A stretch of 64,000 bases of DNA from Variovorax sp. J22P240. Its GTDB lineage: Bacteria; Pseudomonadota; Gammaproteobacteria; Burkholderiales; Burkholderiaceae_C. The DNA lies in NCBI RefSeq assembly GCF_030316855.1, contig NZ_JASZYR010000003.1:186001-250000 (forward strand), read 5' to 3'. The notes under the pieces were generated by a model. The model was not told the origin of the DNA. It saw nothing but the letters and a program-made list of their open reading frames with translations, and made no database searches. Shown piece after piece: positions 51,089-61,240 of the stretch. Position 1 is the stretch's first letter, and every line of letters starts with the position of its first letter. Position numbers and translations under genes: made by a program.

Positions 51089-51262
51089 GGAAGGCACCTC
51101 CGCAAGCGAAGTCGGCGCCACCAGCGGCGCCTCGCAAAGACTCGCACGATCCCCGCGCCGGCGCAAGCGGCGAAGGGCGTTTGACGCGCGCGAACGATGG
51201 GCGTACGGTTGCCGCCCGGCCCGCCCCGAGTGCACGAGACCGGGAACCAAGGAGACAAAGAG

Positions 51263-53065
51263 ATGACGGATCTGTCCACTCATCCGACGCAGATCGCCAG
51301 CGCCTGGCTGGCCGATTTCACGTCCGCGCTGGAACGGCAGGACATCGATTCGGCGGTCGCGCTGTTCGAGCCCGACTGCTACTGGCGCGACCTGGTCGCC
51401 TTCACCTGGAACATCCGGACACAGGAAGGCCCCGAGGCCATCCGCAAGATGCTGGAAGCACGGCTGGCGGACACGAAGCCGAGCGCGTTCGCGGTCGAAG
51501 GCGAAGCGACCGAGGCCGATGGCGTGGTGGATGCGTGGTTCACCTTCGAGACGGCCGTCGCACGCGGACGGGGCCACCTGCGGCTGCGCAAGGGCAAGGC
51601 CTGGACGCTGCTCACGACGATGACCGAACTGAAGGGCTTCGAGGAGCGCAAGGGCGATCGGCGCATCAAGGGCGCCGAGCACGGCGCGAACCCCGAGCGC
51701 AAGACCTGGCTGGAAAAGCGCGACGAGGAAGCGAAGACGCTCGGCTTCACCGAGCAGCCCTACGTCGTGATCGTCGGCGGCGGGCAGGGCGGCATCGCGC
51801 TTGGCGCGCGGCTGCGTAAGCTCGGCGTTCCGACCATCATCGTCGAGAAGAACGCGCGGCCCGGCGACTCCTGGCGCAATCGCTACAAGAGCCTGTGCCT
51901 CCACGACCCGGTCTGGTACGACCATCTGCCCTACCTGCCCTTTCCCGAGGACTGGCCCGTGTTCTCGCCCAAGGACAAGATCGGCGACTGGCTGGAGATG
52001 TACACCAAGGTGATGGAGCTCAACTACTGGAGCTCCACCACCGCGAAGAAGGCACGCTACGACGAGGCGAAGAAGGAATGGGAAGTCACCGTCGAGCGCG
52101 ACGGCAAGGAGATCACGCTGCGGCCGAAGCAGCTCGTCTTCGCGCTCGGCGTCTCGGGCTACCCCAACGTGCCGAAGATCCCCGGCGCCGAGACCTTCAA
52201 GGGCGAGCAGCACCACTCCAGCGCGCACCCCGGGCCGGAGGCCTGGCGCGGCAAGAAGTGCGTGGTGCTGGGCTCCAACAACTCGGCGCACGACATCTGC
52301 GCGGCTCTGTGGGAGAACGGCGCCGACGTGACGATGATCCAGCGCAGCTCGACGCACATCGCGCCCTCGGATTCGCTCATGGAGCTGGCGCTGGGCGGTC
52401 TGTATTCGGAATCAGCGGTCAAGGCCGGCGTGACGACGGACAAGGCGGACCTGATCTTCGCCTCGGTGCCCTACAAGATCATGGCGCCGATGCAGGTGCC
52501 GGTGTACGACGAGATGAAGAAGCGCGACGCCGACCTGTACGCGCGGCTCGAGAAGGCCGGCTTCCTGCTGGACTTCGGCGTCGACGGCTCGGGCCTCTTC
52601 ATGAAGTACCTGCGGCGCGGCTCAGGCTACTACATCGACGTGGGCGCGTCGGAGCTGGTGGCCAACGGCAGCATCAAGCTGCGCAGCGGCGTAACCATCG
52701 AGCACATCAACCCACACTCGGTGACGCTCAGCGATGGCAGCGAGCTCCCGGCCGACCTGATCGTCTACGCCACGGGCTATGGCTCGATGAACGGCTGGCT
52801 GGCCGACCTGATCTCGCCGGAGCTGGCCGACAAGGTCGGCAAGGTCTGGGGACTGGGCTCCGACACGCCCAAGGACCCGGGGCCGTGGGAAGGCGAGCTG
52901 CGCAACATGTGGAAGCCCTCGCAGGTGCCGCAGCTGTGGTTCCATGGCGGCAACCTGCACCAGTCACGCCATTACTCGCAGTTCCTGTCGCTGCAGTTGA
53001 AGGCGCGCATGGAGGGCCTCGCGACGCCGGTGTACGAGCTGGCGCCGACCTACCACCGACGCTGA
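51263..53065 (+). CDS. Flavin monooxygenase with N-terminal NTF2-like domain
   Basis: A 600-residue FAD/NADPH enzyme of the flavin-containing/Baeyer-Villiger type. The first ~135 residues look like a SnoaL/NTF2 fold (WLADFTSALERQDIDSAVALF, then WRDLVAFTWN). The FAD motif is VVIVGGGQGGIAL (168-180), the NADPH motif is VVLGSNNSAHDICAALWENG, and a typical YATGYGS lies near the end. Such enzymes insert oxygen into ketones or N/S atoms. AAGGAG (51249-51254) precedes the ATG. Convergent with the cox operon end; no evident functional link. Confidence 0.88.
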   Translation: MTDLSTHPTQIASAWLADFTSALERQDIDSAVALFEPDCYWRDLVAFTWNIRTQEGPEAIRKMLEARLADTKPSAFAVEGEATEADGVVDAWFTFETAVARGRGHLRLRKGKAWTLLTTMTELKGFEERKGDRRIKGAEHGANPERKTWLEKRDEEAKTLGFTEQPYVVIVGGGQGGIALGARLRKLGVPTIIVEKNARPGDSWRNRYKSLCLHDPVWYDHLPYLPFPEDWPVFSPKDKIGDWLEMYTKVMELNYWSSTTAKKARYDEAKKEWEVTVERDGKEITLRPKQLVFALGVSGYPNVPKIPGAETFKGEQHHSSAHPGPEAWRGKKCVVLGSNNSAHDICAALWENGADVTMIQRSSTHIAPSDSLMELALGGLYSESAVKAGVTTDKADLIFASVPYKIMAPMQVPVYDEMKKRDADLYARLEKAGFLLDFGVDGSGLFMKYLRRGSGYYIDVGASELVANGSIKLRSGVTIEHINPHSVTLSDGSELPADLIVYATGYGSMNGWLADLISPELADKVGKVWGLGSDTPKDPGPWEGELRNMWKPSQVPQLWFHGGNLHQSRHYSQFLSLQLKARMEGLATPVYELAPTYHRR

Positions 53066-53066
53066 A

Positions 53067-53699
53067 TCAAGCGGCGGCGAGTGCGGCGGGCCAGCGCAGT
53101 TCGTGGCCCGTGCGCTCGGTGAACGCCTGGAGATCCTCGGGCGTGTCGATGTCGACCCGGTAGCGCCTGTTGTCGGTGTCGAACCAGCGCACGCGCTCCG
53201 GATGGGCCTCGCGCCAGCGGCGGCAGGCCGCGTTCGCATCGCCGGCCAGCCATTCGTCGCGCAGGGCGGATTCGAAGATCACCGGATTGCCCGGCTCGCC
53301 GGCCACGCGCGGCACGACCATCGAGGCGTCGCCGCGCTTCTTGAAGGCGCCGATCAGCGCGGTGATGTCCTGCCCGTTGATCATCGGCTGGTCGGCCAGC
53401 GCGACGATCACGGCGTCGAGCTTCGGCGACAGCGCCTGGAGGCCGATGCGAACGGACGAGACCTGCCCGTCGTCCGGCGACGGATTGCGCGCCAGCGTGA
53501 CGGGGAAGTCGCGCACGGCCGCCTCGATCGCATCGGCATGGTGGCCGAGCACGACGACCACCTCGTCGACGCCCGCGCCCGAGAGCGCGATCAACTGCCG
53601 CCGGATGAGCGGCACGCCACCGAGCTCGAGCAGCGACTTCGGCCGGCCGCCAAGCCGGCTGCCGGAGCCGGCCGCGAGCAGCACCGCGCCGATCACCAT
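53067..53699 (-). CDS. Molybdopterin nucleotidyltransferase-like protein (MocA/MobA family)
   Basis: A 210-residue NTP transferase with the pyrophosphorylase motif LLAAGSGSRLGGRPKSLLEL and ADQPMI; it most resembles MocA, which adds CMP to molybdopterin to make the molybdopterin cytosine dinucleotide used by carbon monoxide dehydrogenase. Last gene of the cox operon, starting just after coxF. The start at 53699 puts the motif at the very N-terminus as usual; 53741 (one base after the coxF stop) is also possible and would add 14 residues. Confidence 0.82.
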   Translation of the reverse strand: MVIGAVLLAAGSGSRLGGRPKSLLELGGVPLIRRQLIALSGAGVDEVVVVLGHHADAIEAAVRDFPVTLARNPSPDDGQVSSVRIGLQALSPKLDAVIVALADQPMINGQDITALIGAFKKRGDASMVVPRVAGEPGNPVIFESALRDEWLAGDANAACRRWREAHPERVRWFDTDNRRYRVDIDTPEDLQAFTERTGHELRWPAALAAA

Positions 53700-53742
53700 G
53701 CGTGCGTAGAGGCCACCGCCGCCTTTGAGGATGCAGCCCATG

Positions 53743-54618
53743 TCAGTGCCCGCAGCAGGAAGATTTCGTCGCGGCCGGAATCGACGTCAGTTCCGCCGCC
53801 GCCTGGGCGGCAGGCGGCGCGCGCTCTGCGCCACGCCGGTGCGACACGACCGCGGCCAGCACCGACAGGGCGATTTCCTCCGGCGTGGTTGCAGGCATCG
53901 GATAACCCGCGGGCGCGACGATCGCCCCCACCGCGTCGGCATCCGCGCCCGACGCGATCAGCGATTCCTTCAACACCTGCGCCTTGCGCGCACTGGCGAC
54001 GAAGGACACCTGCCTTGCATCGAGCGCGAGCGCCAGTCGCAGTGCCTGTACGTCGCGACGGCCCTGCGTCGCGACGACCACCCACGCGCCCGGGGCGATC
54101 TGCGGGGTGACCGAGGCCACGTCATCGCTCGCAATGACACGCTGTGCGTCCGGATAGTCTGCCGCCTGCGCCTCATGCGCCACCAGCGTGACCGCGAAGC
54201 CCACGCGCGGCGCGAGCTGGCTCAGGCTCGTCGCGACCGGCGACGCGCCGATCACCACCAGTTGCGCCTGAGGCAGCACCGGGTCCACGAACAGCTCCAG
54301 CGTGCCGCCCGAATGGCAGGCCATGCCGAATTCCAGCACGTCGCCGAGGTCCTTCTCCTGTCCATCGGCGGTGGGCGCGATGCGGATCAGCCGCGCATGC
54401 CCATCGGCCAGCGCCTCCCGCACCGTGCGGACCACGGCGGGCTGCGCGCAGCCGCCGCCGATCCAGCCGTGGAAGTCGCCGTCGGCCGTGACGATGGCCT
54501 TGTCGCCCGGGTGCGCCGATGCCGGCGCGAGCGCCTTGATCACGCTGACCAGCGCATAGGGCTTGCCGGCCCGTTGTAGACGCTGGGCGGCATCAAAGAC
54601 CGTGTCGGCGTTGTTCAT
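53743..54618 (-). CDS. coxF: XdhC/CoxI-type maturation factor (CoxF)
   Basis: A 291-residue XdhC/CoxF-like protein that loads and sulfurates the molybdenum cofactor in xanthine- and CO-dehydrogenase-type enzymes. Seen: GWIGGGCAQPAVVRTVREAL near the start and the XdhC Rossmann part LVVIGASPVATSLSQLAP; it ends in KSSCCGH. Start MNNADTV at 54618 with AAGGAG. The gene lies between coxE and the NTP transferase. Confidence 0.85.
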   Translation of the reverse strand: MNNADTVFDAAQRLQRAGKPYALVSVIKALAPASAHPGDKAIVTADGDFHGWIGGGCAQPAVVRTVREALADGHARLIRIAPTADGQEKDLGDVLEFGMACHSGGTLELFVDPVLPQAQLVVIGASPVATSLSQLAPRVGFAVTLVAHEAQAADYPDAQRVIASDDVASVTPQIAPGAWVVVATQGRRDVQALRLALALDARQVSFVASARKAQVLKESLIASGADADAVGAIVAPAGYPMPATTPEEIALSVLAAVVSHRRGAERAPPAAQAAAELTSIPAATKSSCCGH

Positions 54619-54670
54619 GGCGACTCCTTGGCGAGCGGGAAAGGGTTGGATCACATAGTGGCGGCGACGT

Positions 54671-55837
54671 TCAGCGCAGGTGCTGCGCGAGTTCAGCCAA
54701 GTCGCTCAGGCTGTTGAGGCGTGCAAAGCCTTCGAGCAGGCCACCGTGTTCGACGACGCCCTGCATCGCCTGCGAGGCCGGTGGCCGTTCGGACGGATGG
54801 AACCACCGGATGCGCGCACCGCGTCGGCGCACGTGCGCCAGCTCTTCGGCCAGGCGCTGCGGCTCGTCGGCGTCGAAGCCATCCGACAGCACCCACACGC
54901 GCGCATTGCGCGTGAGTTGCGCGCGGGCATGCACCACGTGGAAGTCGGCGAGGCTCGTCGCGATGCGGGTGCCGCCGCCGAAGCCGGCGGTGACGGCGTT
55001 GACCTTCTCCTGCACCGCCGCCGAGTCGCTGCGCAGCAACGGCGTGACTTCGGCGAGCCGCGTGTGAAAGACGAACACGCGCGCATTCATCGCCGCCACG
55101 AAAGCGCGGGCGATGCGCAGGAAGAGTTGCGCGTGGGTCTCCATCGACCGGCTCACATCGACGAGGATGAAGAGGCGAGGCCATTCGCGCCGTGGCGCGC
55201 GCCACACGGGATGCACGGGCAAACCGCCGGTGCGCAGGCTGGCGCGCAGGGTTCGGCGCACGTCGAGGCGGCGGCCCTGCGCGCTGTCGTGCCAGCGGCG
55301 CGTGAGACGCTTGCGCAGCCGCTGCGCGATCTGCTCGGCCAGACGTTCGAGCTGCCCTAGGTCTTGGGGCAGCCATTCCGACAACGCGCGGTCGTGCAGG
55401 GCGTCGGCGCGGCTCGCGCCGCCCTGCGCGCGCGGCAGGCCGCCATCGTCCGGCTGTGGGGTCGGTGCCTGCAGGGCAGTGTCCGACGACGTCGAACGCG
55501 TCGACGGCTGTGCGCCGTCGAGACTGTCATGCAGGCTCTTCACCAGTTGCCGCAGGCTGCGGCTCGGGCGCGTCTCGCCGCTCGTCCGCGTCTTGCCTTT
55601 CGTGCGCCCGGGATGCCAGTAGCGCTCGAAGAGTTCGGGCCAGCGCTTCCAGTCGCGTGCGTCGTGGCAGGCGATGGAACGCCAGGCCGCGTCGAGTCGG
55701 GACGCGCGCTCGATCGGCACGCGCAGCGCGGCGCTCACCATCGCCTGCTGCTCCGCCACGCCGACTTTCAGGCCGTGGTCGCGCAACAGGGCCGCGAAGC
55801 CGGCGATGCTGTCGAGCGGACGCGCGATGGTGTTCAT
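54671..55837 (-). CDS. coxE: CoxE: VWA-domain maturation protein
   Basis: A 388-residue protein with a C-terminal von Willebrand A domain carrying the metal site DVSRSME (DxSxS) and later VLSDGFDADEP. CoxE works with the AAA+ protein CoxD in building the copper-sulfur-molybdenum site of CO dehydrogenase. The ATG overlaps the coxD stop in ATGA (55834-55837). The middle region is Arg-rich and low complexity. Confidence 0.88.
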   Translation of the reverse strand: MNTIARPLDSIAGFAALLRDHGLKVGVAEQQAMVSAALRVPIERASRLDAAWRSIACHDARDWKRWPELFERYWHPGRTKGKTRTSGETRPSRSLRQLVKSLHDSLDGAQPSTRSTSSDTALQAPTPQPDDGGLPRAQGGASRADALHDRALSEWLPQDLGQLERLAEQIAQRLRKRLTRRWHDSAQGRRLDVRRTLRASLRTGGLPVHPVWRAPRREWPRLFILVDVSRSMETHAQLFLRIARAFVAAMNARVFVFHTRLAEVTPLLRSDSAAVQEKVNAVTAGFGGGTRIATSLADFHVVHARAQLTRNARVWVLSDGFDADEPQRLAEELAHVRRRGARIRWFHPSERPPASQAMQGVVEHGGLLEGFARLNSLSDLAELAQHLR

Positions 55838-56739
55838 GTGGGCTGCGGCGTCTTCTCGGCCACGCCGACGGTGCGCCGCCCCTCGATGAGCTGGCGGACG
55901 CGGTCTTCTCCGAACTGGAAGCGGTCCTCGCGCGTCTTGAGCAGGCAGGCCAGCGTGCCGGCGAGCGCGTGCGGATCGCCGGGCATGGACTTGAAGTCGA
56001 GCCGGTGCAGCGCGCGCACCCAGTCCAGCGTCTCGGCCACGCCGGGCGTCTTGGCGAGGTCTTCGCGGCGCAGGCGCTGCACGAAGGCCACCGCCTGTTC
56101 GACCAGCGCGCCCTCCGCCTGCGGCAGCGTGGCGCGCACGATCGCGATCTCGCGCGCGAGCGTCGGGTATTCCAGGTAGTGGTAGAGGCATCGACGGCGC
56201 AACGCATCTGACAGTTCGCGTGTGCCGTTGCTGGTCAGCACGACCTGCGGCACGTGCTTCGCGTGCACGGTGCCGAGTTCCGGCACGGTGATCTGGTAGT
56301 CCGCCAGCACTTCGAGCAGGAAGGCCTCGAAGGCCTCGTCGGCGCGGTCGATCTCGTCGATCAGCAGCACGCAGGGCGCGTCGCTCGAAATGGCCTGCAG
56401 CAAGGGGCGTTCGAGCAGGTAGTCGCGCGAGAAGAGGTCGGCCTCCTTCATGCCCTGCGGCTGCGTCTCGTGCAGGCGGATCGCGAGCAGCTGGCGGCCG
56501 TAGTTCCACTCGTAGGCCGCCTGGGACAGGTCCAGCCCCTCGTGACATTGCAGCCGCACGAGTGCCTGGCCGCGCGCGTGCGCGAGCGCGGCGGCCAGCG
56601 AGGTCTTGCCGACGCCGGCATCGCCTTCCACCAGCAGCGGGCGCTGCAGCTCGGCAGCAAGCCACAGTGTGGTGGCAAGGCTTTCGTCGGCGATGTAGCC
56701 GGCGCGGTGCAGCGATTCGCGCAGCTCGGCTTCGGTCAT
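55834..56739 (-). CDS. coxD: CoxD: MoxR-type AAA+ ATPase
   Basis: A 301-residue AAA+ ATPase: Walker A GDAGVGKTS, Walker B VLLIDEIDRAD, sensor 1 LTSNGTREL. In carboxidotrophs CoxD is a membrane-bound chaperone that helps form the [CuSMoO2] centre. It lies 8 bp after coxG and overlaps coxE. Confidence 0.9.
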   Translation of the reverse strand: MTEAELRESLHRAGYIADESLATTLWLAAELQRPLLVEGDAGVGKTSLAAALAHARGQALVRLQCHEGLDLSQAAYEWNYGRQLLAIRLHETQPQGMKEADLFSRDYLLERPLLQAISSDAPCVLLIDEIDRADEAFEAFLLEVLADYQITVPELGTVHAKHVPQVVLTSNGTRELSDALRRRCLYHYLEYPTLAREIAIVRATLPQAEGALVEQAVAFVQRLRREDLAKTPGVAETLDWVRALHRLDFKSMPGDPHALAGTLACLLKTREDRFQFGEDRVRQLIEGRRTVGVAEKTPQPT

Positions 56740-56747
56740 GGCGCGTT

Positions 56748-57359
56748 TCAGGTGCGCTTGCCGAGCAGGCCCGCGAACCAGCCCTTGACGAGGCTCCACA
56801 TCATGGCCAGTGCGTTGATTTCCCGGGCCTGCGCCACGGGCGGCACGGATGTCGGCACTGCCACCTGGCTCGCCACATCGTCTGCGGATGCGTAGGTGAC
56901 GGACGGTGCCGCCGCGGCGGCACGGAAGTTGTCGACGAATTGCCCGAGCAGCATGTCGGACACCGGCACCATCAGGCGGCTGCCGAACTGCGCGAACTTG
57001 CCGCTGACCGCGACCACCGCCTGACCGGCCAGCACCGACGTCGATGGCGAATCGCCGGGTTCGATGGTCGCCGTCAGGTCCATCGACGCCGACGAGCCGC
57101 CGCGGTCGGCGCCCTTGCCGAGCAGTTGCAGCTTCATGGCGGCCTCGTCGAGCGCGAGCACCTCGATGTCGCCGGCAAAGGCCGCGTTCGCGGGGCCGAC
57201 CTTGACCTTGACGTTGCCCTTGTAATGCGTGTCGTCGATCTGCTCGGTGATGGCCGCACCGGGCATGAAGCCGGCCACGGTCTTCACATCGCGCAGCAAC
57301 TGCCACGCGCGCGCGGCATCCACTTCCAGCGGATAGCGTTTGTCGACCTTGACTTCCAT
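56748..57359 (-). CDS. coxG: CoxG: SRPBCC membrane-recruitment protein
   Basis: A 203-residue SRPBCC/CoxG-like protein: the start MEVKVDKRYPLEVDAARAW, then LRDVKTVAGFMPGAAI and GQAVVAVSGKFAQFG. CoxG helps attach CO dehydrogenase to the inner membrane and is reported to carry quinone-type lipid. It ends with a hydrophobic segment, MMWSLVKGWFAGLLG, a plausible membrane contact. Between coxL (12 bp) and coxD. Confidence 0.88.
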   Translation of the reverse strand: MEVKVDKRYPLEVDAARAWQLLRDVKTVAGFMPGAAITEQIDDTHYKGNVKVKVGPANAAFAGDIEVLALDEAAMKLQLLGKGADRGGSSASMDLTATIEPGDSPSTSVLAGQAVVAVSGKFAQFGSRLMVPVSDMLLGQFVDNFRAAAAAPSVTYASADDVASQVAVPTSVPPVAQAREINALAMMWSLVKGWFAGLLGKRT

Positions 57360-57371
57360 CGTTGCCCTCGC

Positions 57372-59786
57372 TCAGAGCGCGACACCGCTCTGCTTCAACT
57401 GCTGCCACACGCGGTAAGCGCTGTGCGGCATCACCATGTGCTTCACGCCCAGGTGCGCGAAGGCATCGACCACGGCCGAGGTGAAGGTCGGTATGGAGCC
57501 GACGTGCGGCGACTCGGCCACGCCCTTGGCCCCGATCGGATGGTGCGGCGACGGCGTCACGGTGTGGTCGGTTTCCCACTTGGGCGTCTCGACCGCCGTA
57601 GGCAGGAAATAGTCCATCAGCGTATTGCCGAGCAGATTGCCCTGCGCATCGAAAGGCATCTGCTGGCCCATCGCCACCGCATAGCCTTCGGTCAGGCCGC
57701 CGTGGATCTGGCCTTCGATGATCATCGGGTTGATGCGCGTGCCGCAATCGTCGAGCGCGTAGAAGCGGCGCACCTTGGTCTCGCCGGTGCCTCGGTCGAT
57801 GTCGACCACGCACAGGTAGATGCCGAAGGGGAAGGTGAAGTTGGGCGGGTCGTAGTAGTGCACCGCCTCCAGGCCGGGTTCGAGCCCCGGTGGCGCCTGA
57901 TGGTAGGCGGCCCAGCAGATGTCCTTCATGGACTTGAACCTGCTGTCGTCGCCCTTGACCTTGAAGCGGTCGATTTCCCAGTCGAGGTCGTTCTCGCCCA
58001 CTTCGAGCAGGTGCGCGGCGATCTTGCGTGCCTTGGCGTGGATCTTCCGTGCGGCGAGCGCAATGGCGGCGCCGGCCACCGGCGTCGAGCGCGAACCATA
58101 GGTGCCCAGGCCGTAGGGCGCAGTGGAGGTGTCGCCTTCTTCGACCTGGATCACCTCGGAAGGGATGCCGAGTTCGGTCGCGATGATCTGCGCATAGGTC
58201 GTCTGGTGCCCCTGACCCTGCGTGATGGTGCCCATGCGCGCGATGGCGCTGCCGGTGGGATGCACCCGAATCTCGCAGCTGTCGAACATGCCGACGCCGA
58301 GGATGTCGCACATCTTGCTCGGCCCCGCTCCGACGACTTCGGTGAAGGCGACCAGGCCGATGCCCATCAAGGTCGGGCTGTCCGGATCGGCACGCCTGGT
58401 GGCCTGCTCGGCGCGCAGGCCTTTGTAGTCGCAGGCGTCGAGCACCTTCTGCAATGCGGTGTGATAGTCGCCCGAGTCGTACTCGAAGCCGAAGGCGGAG
58501 GTGTACGGGAACTGCTCCTTGCGGATGAAGTTCTTCGCCCGGATCTCGGCCTTGTCCATGCCCAGCTTCTGCGCCAGGATGTCGACCATGCGCTCGATCA
58601 GGTAGACCGCCTCGGTCACGCGGAACGAGCAGCGGTACGCCACGCCGCCCGGCGCCTTGTTGGTGTAGACGCCCTTCACGCTGCACCACGCCGCGGGAAT
58701 GTCGTACGAGCCCGAGCAGATGTGGAACAGGCCGGCCGGGTACTTGGTCGGGTCGGCGCAGGCGTCGAAGGCGCCGTGGTCTGCGATGACGTTCACGCGC
58801 AGGCCGAGGATCCTGCCATCCGCCGTGGCGGCGAGTTCGCCATCCATGTGGTAGTCGCGGGCGAAGGCCGTGCTGGAGATGTTCTCGATGCGGTCCTCGA
58901 TCCACTTGACAGGCTTGCCCAGCACGATGCTCGCAACGATCGCGCACACGTAGCCGGGGTATACGCCGACCTTGTTGCCGAAACCGCCGCCGATGTCGGG
59001 CGAGACGATGCGGATCTTGGACTCCGGCAAGCCCGACAGCAACGAGACCACCGTGCGCACGACGTGCGGCGCCTGCGAGGTCATGTAGGTGGTCAGCTCG
59101 CCGCGGACCGGATCGAAGCTCGCGACGCAGCCGCAGGTTTCGAGCGGGCAGGGATGCACGCGTGGATAGAAGATGCGCTCGGCCACCGTCACCGGCGCAT
59201 TCGCGAAGGCCGCGTCGGCAGCCGCCTTGTCGCCGGCCTCCCAGGTGAAGATGTGGTTGGAATGCTCGCGCTTGCCGTGTACGCCTTCGGTCTTGCCGGC
59301 GAGGTCTTCGCGGAGCACGGGCGCCCCCGGTTCGAGTGCGGCAAAGGGATCGATGACGACCGGCAGTTCTTCGTACTCGACCAACACCGCCTCGACGCCA
59401 TCGGCGGCGGCATAGCGGTCCTCGGCGATGACGACCGCGACCTCCTGCATCTGGAAATGCACCTTCTCGTCGGCCAGCACCGCCTGCACGTCGCCCGCGA
59501 GGGTCGGCATCCAGTGCAGCTTGAGCGGCTTGAGGTCGTCCGCAGTGAGCACCGCGATCACGCCGGGCACCTTCAGCGCCTCGGTCTTGTCGATCTTCTT
59601 CACGCGCGCATGGGCGACGGGCGAACGCACGATGTCCATGTGCAGCATGCCCGGCATCTGGATGTCGTCGACGTAGTTGCCCTTGCCCTGGATGAAGCGC
59701 GCATCCTCCTTGCGCAGGCGGCTGTCGCCGAGGCCTTGCAGCGCGGCGCTGCGTTCGAGCAACGCGGGGTCGATGGGGGCGTTCAT
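57372..59786 (-). CDS. coxL: Carbon monoxide dehydrogenase large subunit, form I
   Basis: The catalytic molybdenum-copper subunit oxidising CO to CO2. It is 804 residues, close to the 809 of Oligotropha carboxidovorans CoxL. The decisive motif VAYRCSFR is at 382-389, with Cys386 as the copper ligand; form II enzymes have AYRGAGR instead. Other marks: [26 protein letters not shown], and the catalytic Glu in GAKGVAESP. The ATG overlaps the coxS stop (59783-59786). The order M-S-L also fits form I (form II is S-L-M). Confidence 0.96.
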   Translation of the reverse strand: MNAPIDPALLERSAALQGLGDSRLRKEDARFIQGKGNYVDDIQMPGMLHMDIVRSPVAHARVKKIDKTEALKVPGVIAVLTADDLKPLKLHWMPTLAGDVQAVLADEKVHFQMQEVAVVIAEDRYAAADGVEAVLVEYEELPVVIDPFAALEPGAPVLREDLAGKTEGVHGKREHSNHIFTWEAGDKAAADAAFANAPVTVAERIFYPRVHPCPLETCGCVASFDPVRGELTTYMTSQAPHVVRTVVSLLSGLPESKIRIVSPDIGGGFGNKVGVYPGYVCAIVASIVLGKPVKWIEDRIENISSTAFARDYHMDGELAATADGRILGLRVNVIADHGAFDACADPTKYPAGLFHICSGSYDIPAAWCSVKGVYTNKAPGGVAYRCSFRVTEAVYLIERMVDILAQKLGMDKAEIRAKNFIRKEQFPYTSAFGFEYDSGDYHTALQKVLDACDYKGLRAEQATRRADPDSPTLMGIGLVAFTEVVGAGPSKMCDILGVGMFDSCEIRVHPTGSAIARMGTITQGQGHQTTYAQIIATELGIPSEVIQVEEGDTSTAPYGLGTYGSRSTPVAGAAIALAARKIHAKARKIAAHLLEVGENDLDWEIDRFKVKGDDSRFKSMKDICWAAYHQAPPGLEPGLEAVHYYDPPNFTFPFGIYLCVVDIDRGTGETKVRRFYALDDCGTRINPMIIEGQIHGGLTEGYAVAMGQQMPFDAQGNLLGNTLMDYFLPTAVETPKWETDHTVTPSPHHPIGAKGVAESPHVGSIPTFTSAVVDAFAHLGVKHMVMPHSAYRVWQQLKQSGVAL

Positions 59787-60274
59787 GCAGGCACCTTCTC
59801 GGTCTGTTGCAGCTTGGCGGCCGCGTGCAGCACCGCCTTGACGATGTTCTGGTAGCCCGTGCATCGACACAGGTTGCCGCTCATGCCTGCGCGCACCTCG
59901 TCGTCTGTCGGGTTCGGGTTCTCCTGCAGGAAGCGGTAGGCGCGCATCAGCATGCCCGGCGTGCAGAAGCCGCACTGCAGCCCGTGTTCCTTGTAGAAGC
60001 CTTCCTGCACCGCGTGCAGCACCGCGCCCTGCGCGAGGCCTTCGACCGTCAGCACTTCGGAGCCGTCGCACTGCACCGCGAGGTGGGTGCAGCCCTTGAC
60101 CGACTGTCCGTCGATGTCGACGGTGCAGGCGCCGCAGTGGCTGGTCTCGCAGCCGATGTGCGCGCCGGTGAGGTGGCATTCCTCGCGCAGGAAGTGCACG
60201 AGGAGCATGCGCGGCTCGACCGCTTTCTCGATGCGCCTGCCGTTGACGTTGACGGCGATGAGTTGCTTGGCCAT
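59783..60274 (-). CDS. coxS: Carbon monoxide dehydrogenase small iron-sulfur subunit
   Basis: A 163-residue protein with two [2Fe-2S] clusters: the plant-type set CETSHCGAC with a later Cys in VKGCTH, and the CGFCTPG/CRCTGY set. It passes electrons from CoxL to FAD in CoxM. Starts 30 bp after coxM and overlaps coxL by four bases. Confidence 0.96.
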   Translation of the reverse strand: MAKQLIAVNVNGRRIEKAVEPRMLLVHFLREECHLTGAHIGCETSHCGACTVDIDGQSVKGCTHLAVQCDGSEVLTVEGLAQGAVLHAVQEGFYKEHGLQCGFCTPGMLMRAYRFLQENPNPTDDEVRAGMSGNLCRCTGYQNIVKAVLHAAAKLQQTEKVPA

Positions 60275-60304
60275 GGGGTGTGGTCTCCGTGCGCTCGTTG
60301 TTCT

Positions 60305-61168
60305 TCACTGGCAGCGTACGGCAGCCTTGGCGATGGCGCGCTTCACCATCTGGCCCGCCATCGCGGTCTTGTAGTCGCGGTCGCCGCGCAGATCTTCGGC
60401 AGGGTCGCAGATCGCCATCGCCTTCGCGGCGGCATCGGCGATGGTCGCGTCGGTCAGAGCCTTGCCGAGCAGGGTGGCCTCGGCGTCGGATGCGCGCAAG
60501 GCCATCGGCGCGACGTTGGTCAGCGCGATGCGGATGTGGCTCACGTTGCCGCCGTCCAGGCGCAACACCACGGCCGCGGCGGCGGTGGCCCAGTCGCCAG
60601 TCTTGCGCTTGAGCTTCTCGTAGGCGTAGCCGGTCTTCGGCGCGAAGGCCGGCACGCGGATCTCGACGAGGATCTCGTCCTCGGCCATGTCCGTCATGTA
60701 GGGGCCCTTGAAGAAGCCATCCGCCTTCACCTGGCGGCTTCCGCGCGGGCCTTCGAGCACCAGCACGGCATCGAGCGCGATGGCGAGCGCCGGGTGGTCG
60801 TTGCCCGGATCGCCGTGCGCAATGTCGCCGCCGATGGTGCCGCGATTGCGCACCTGCGGGTCGCCGATCTGCCGCGCGGCCTCGGGCAACAGCGGCACCT
60901 TCTCGCGCAGCAAGGGGGAATGGATGAGTTCGTTCTCGACGGTCATTGCGCCGATGACGATGGTGGCGCCGTCCTCGCGGATCCCGCGCAGCGCGTCGAT
61001 GCGGTTCAGGTCGATGAGATGCGTCGGCTGGGCGAAGCGCAGCTTCATCATCGGCAACAGGCTGTGACCACCGGCGAGGAGCTTGGCATCACTGCCGAGC
61101 GTGCCGAGGAGTTGGATCGCGTCGCCGACCGAGCGGGGCGCGTGATAGTCGAATCCGGCGGGGATCAT
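60305..61168 (-). CDS. coxM: Carbon monoxide dehydrogenase medium FAD subunit
   Basis: A 287-residue FAD-binding subunit (288 in O. carboxidovorans): the flavin motifs LLAGGHSLLPMMKLR and TIGGDIAHGDPGNDHPA are both present. It takes electrons from CoxS and delivers them to quinone. First gene of the operon; AGGAG (61178-61182) lies nine bases before ATG 61168. The candidate RcoM site is 73-146 bp upstream. Confidence 0.95.
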   Translation of the reverse strand: MIPAGFDYHAPRSVGDAIQLLGTLGSDAKLLAGGHSLLPMMKLRFAQPTHLIDLNRIDALRGIREDGATIVIGAMTVENELIHSPLLREKVPLLPEAARQIGDPQVRNRGTIGGDIAHGDPGNDHPALAIALDAVLVLEGPRGSRQVKADGFFKGPYMTDMAEDEILVEIRVPAFAPKTGYAYEKLKRKTGDWATAAAAVVLRLDGGNVSHIRIALTNVAPMALRASDAEATLLGKALTDATIADAAAKAMAICDPAEDLRGDRDYKTAMAGQMVKRAIAKAAVRCQ

Positions 61169-61240
61169 CGTGCTTGTCTCCTGTGTGCAGCAGGCCACCG
61201 GGGCTCTCCGGCCCGCGTACAGGCAGTGAACTTAAGACCA

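Noticed and set aside
57372..59786. Xanthine dehydrogenase or form II (CoxL-like) enzyme
   Set aside because: The AYRCSFR motif and gene order M-S-L are specific for form I CO dehydrogenase.
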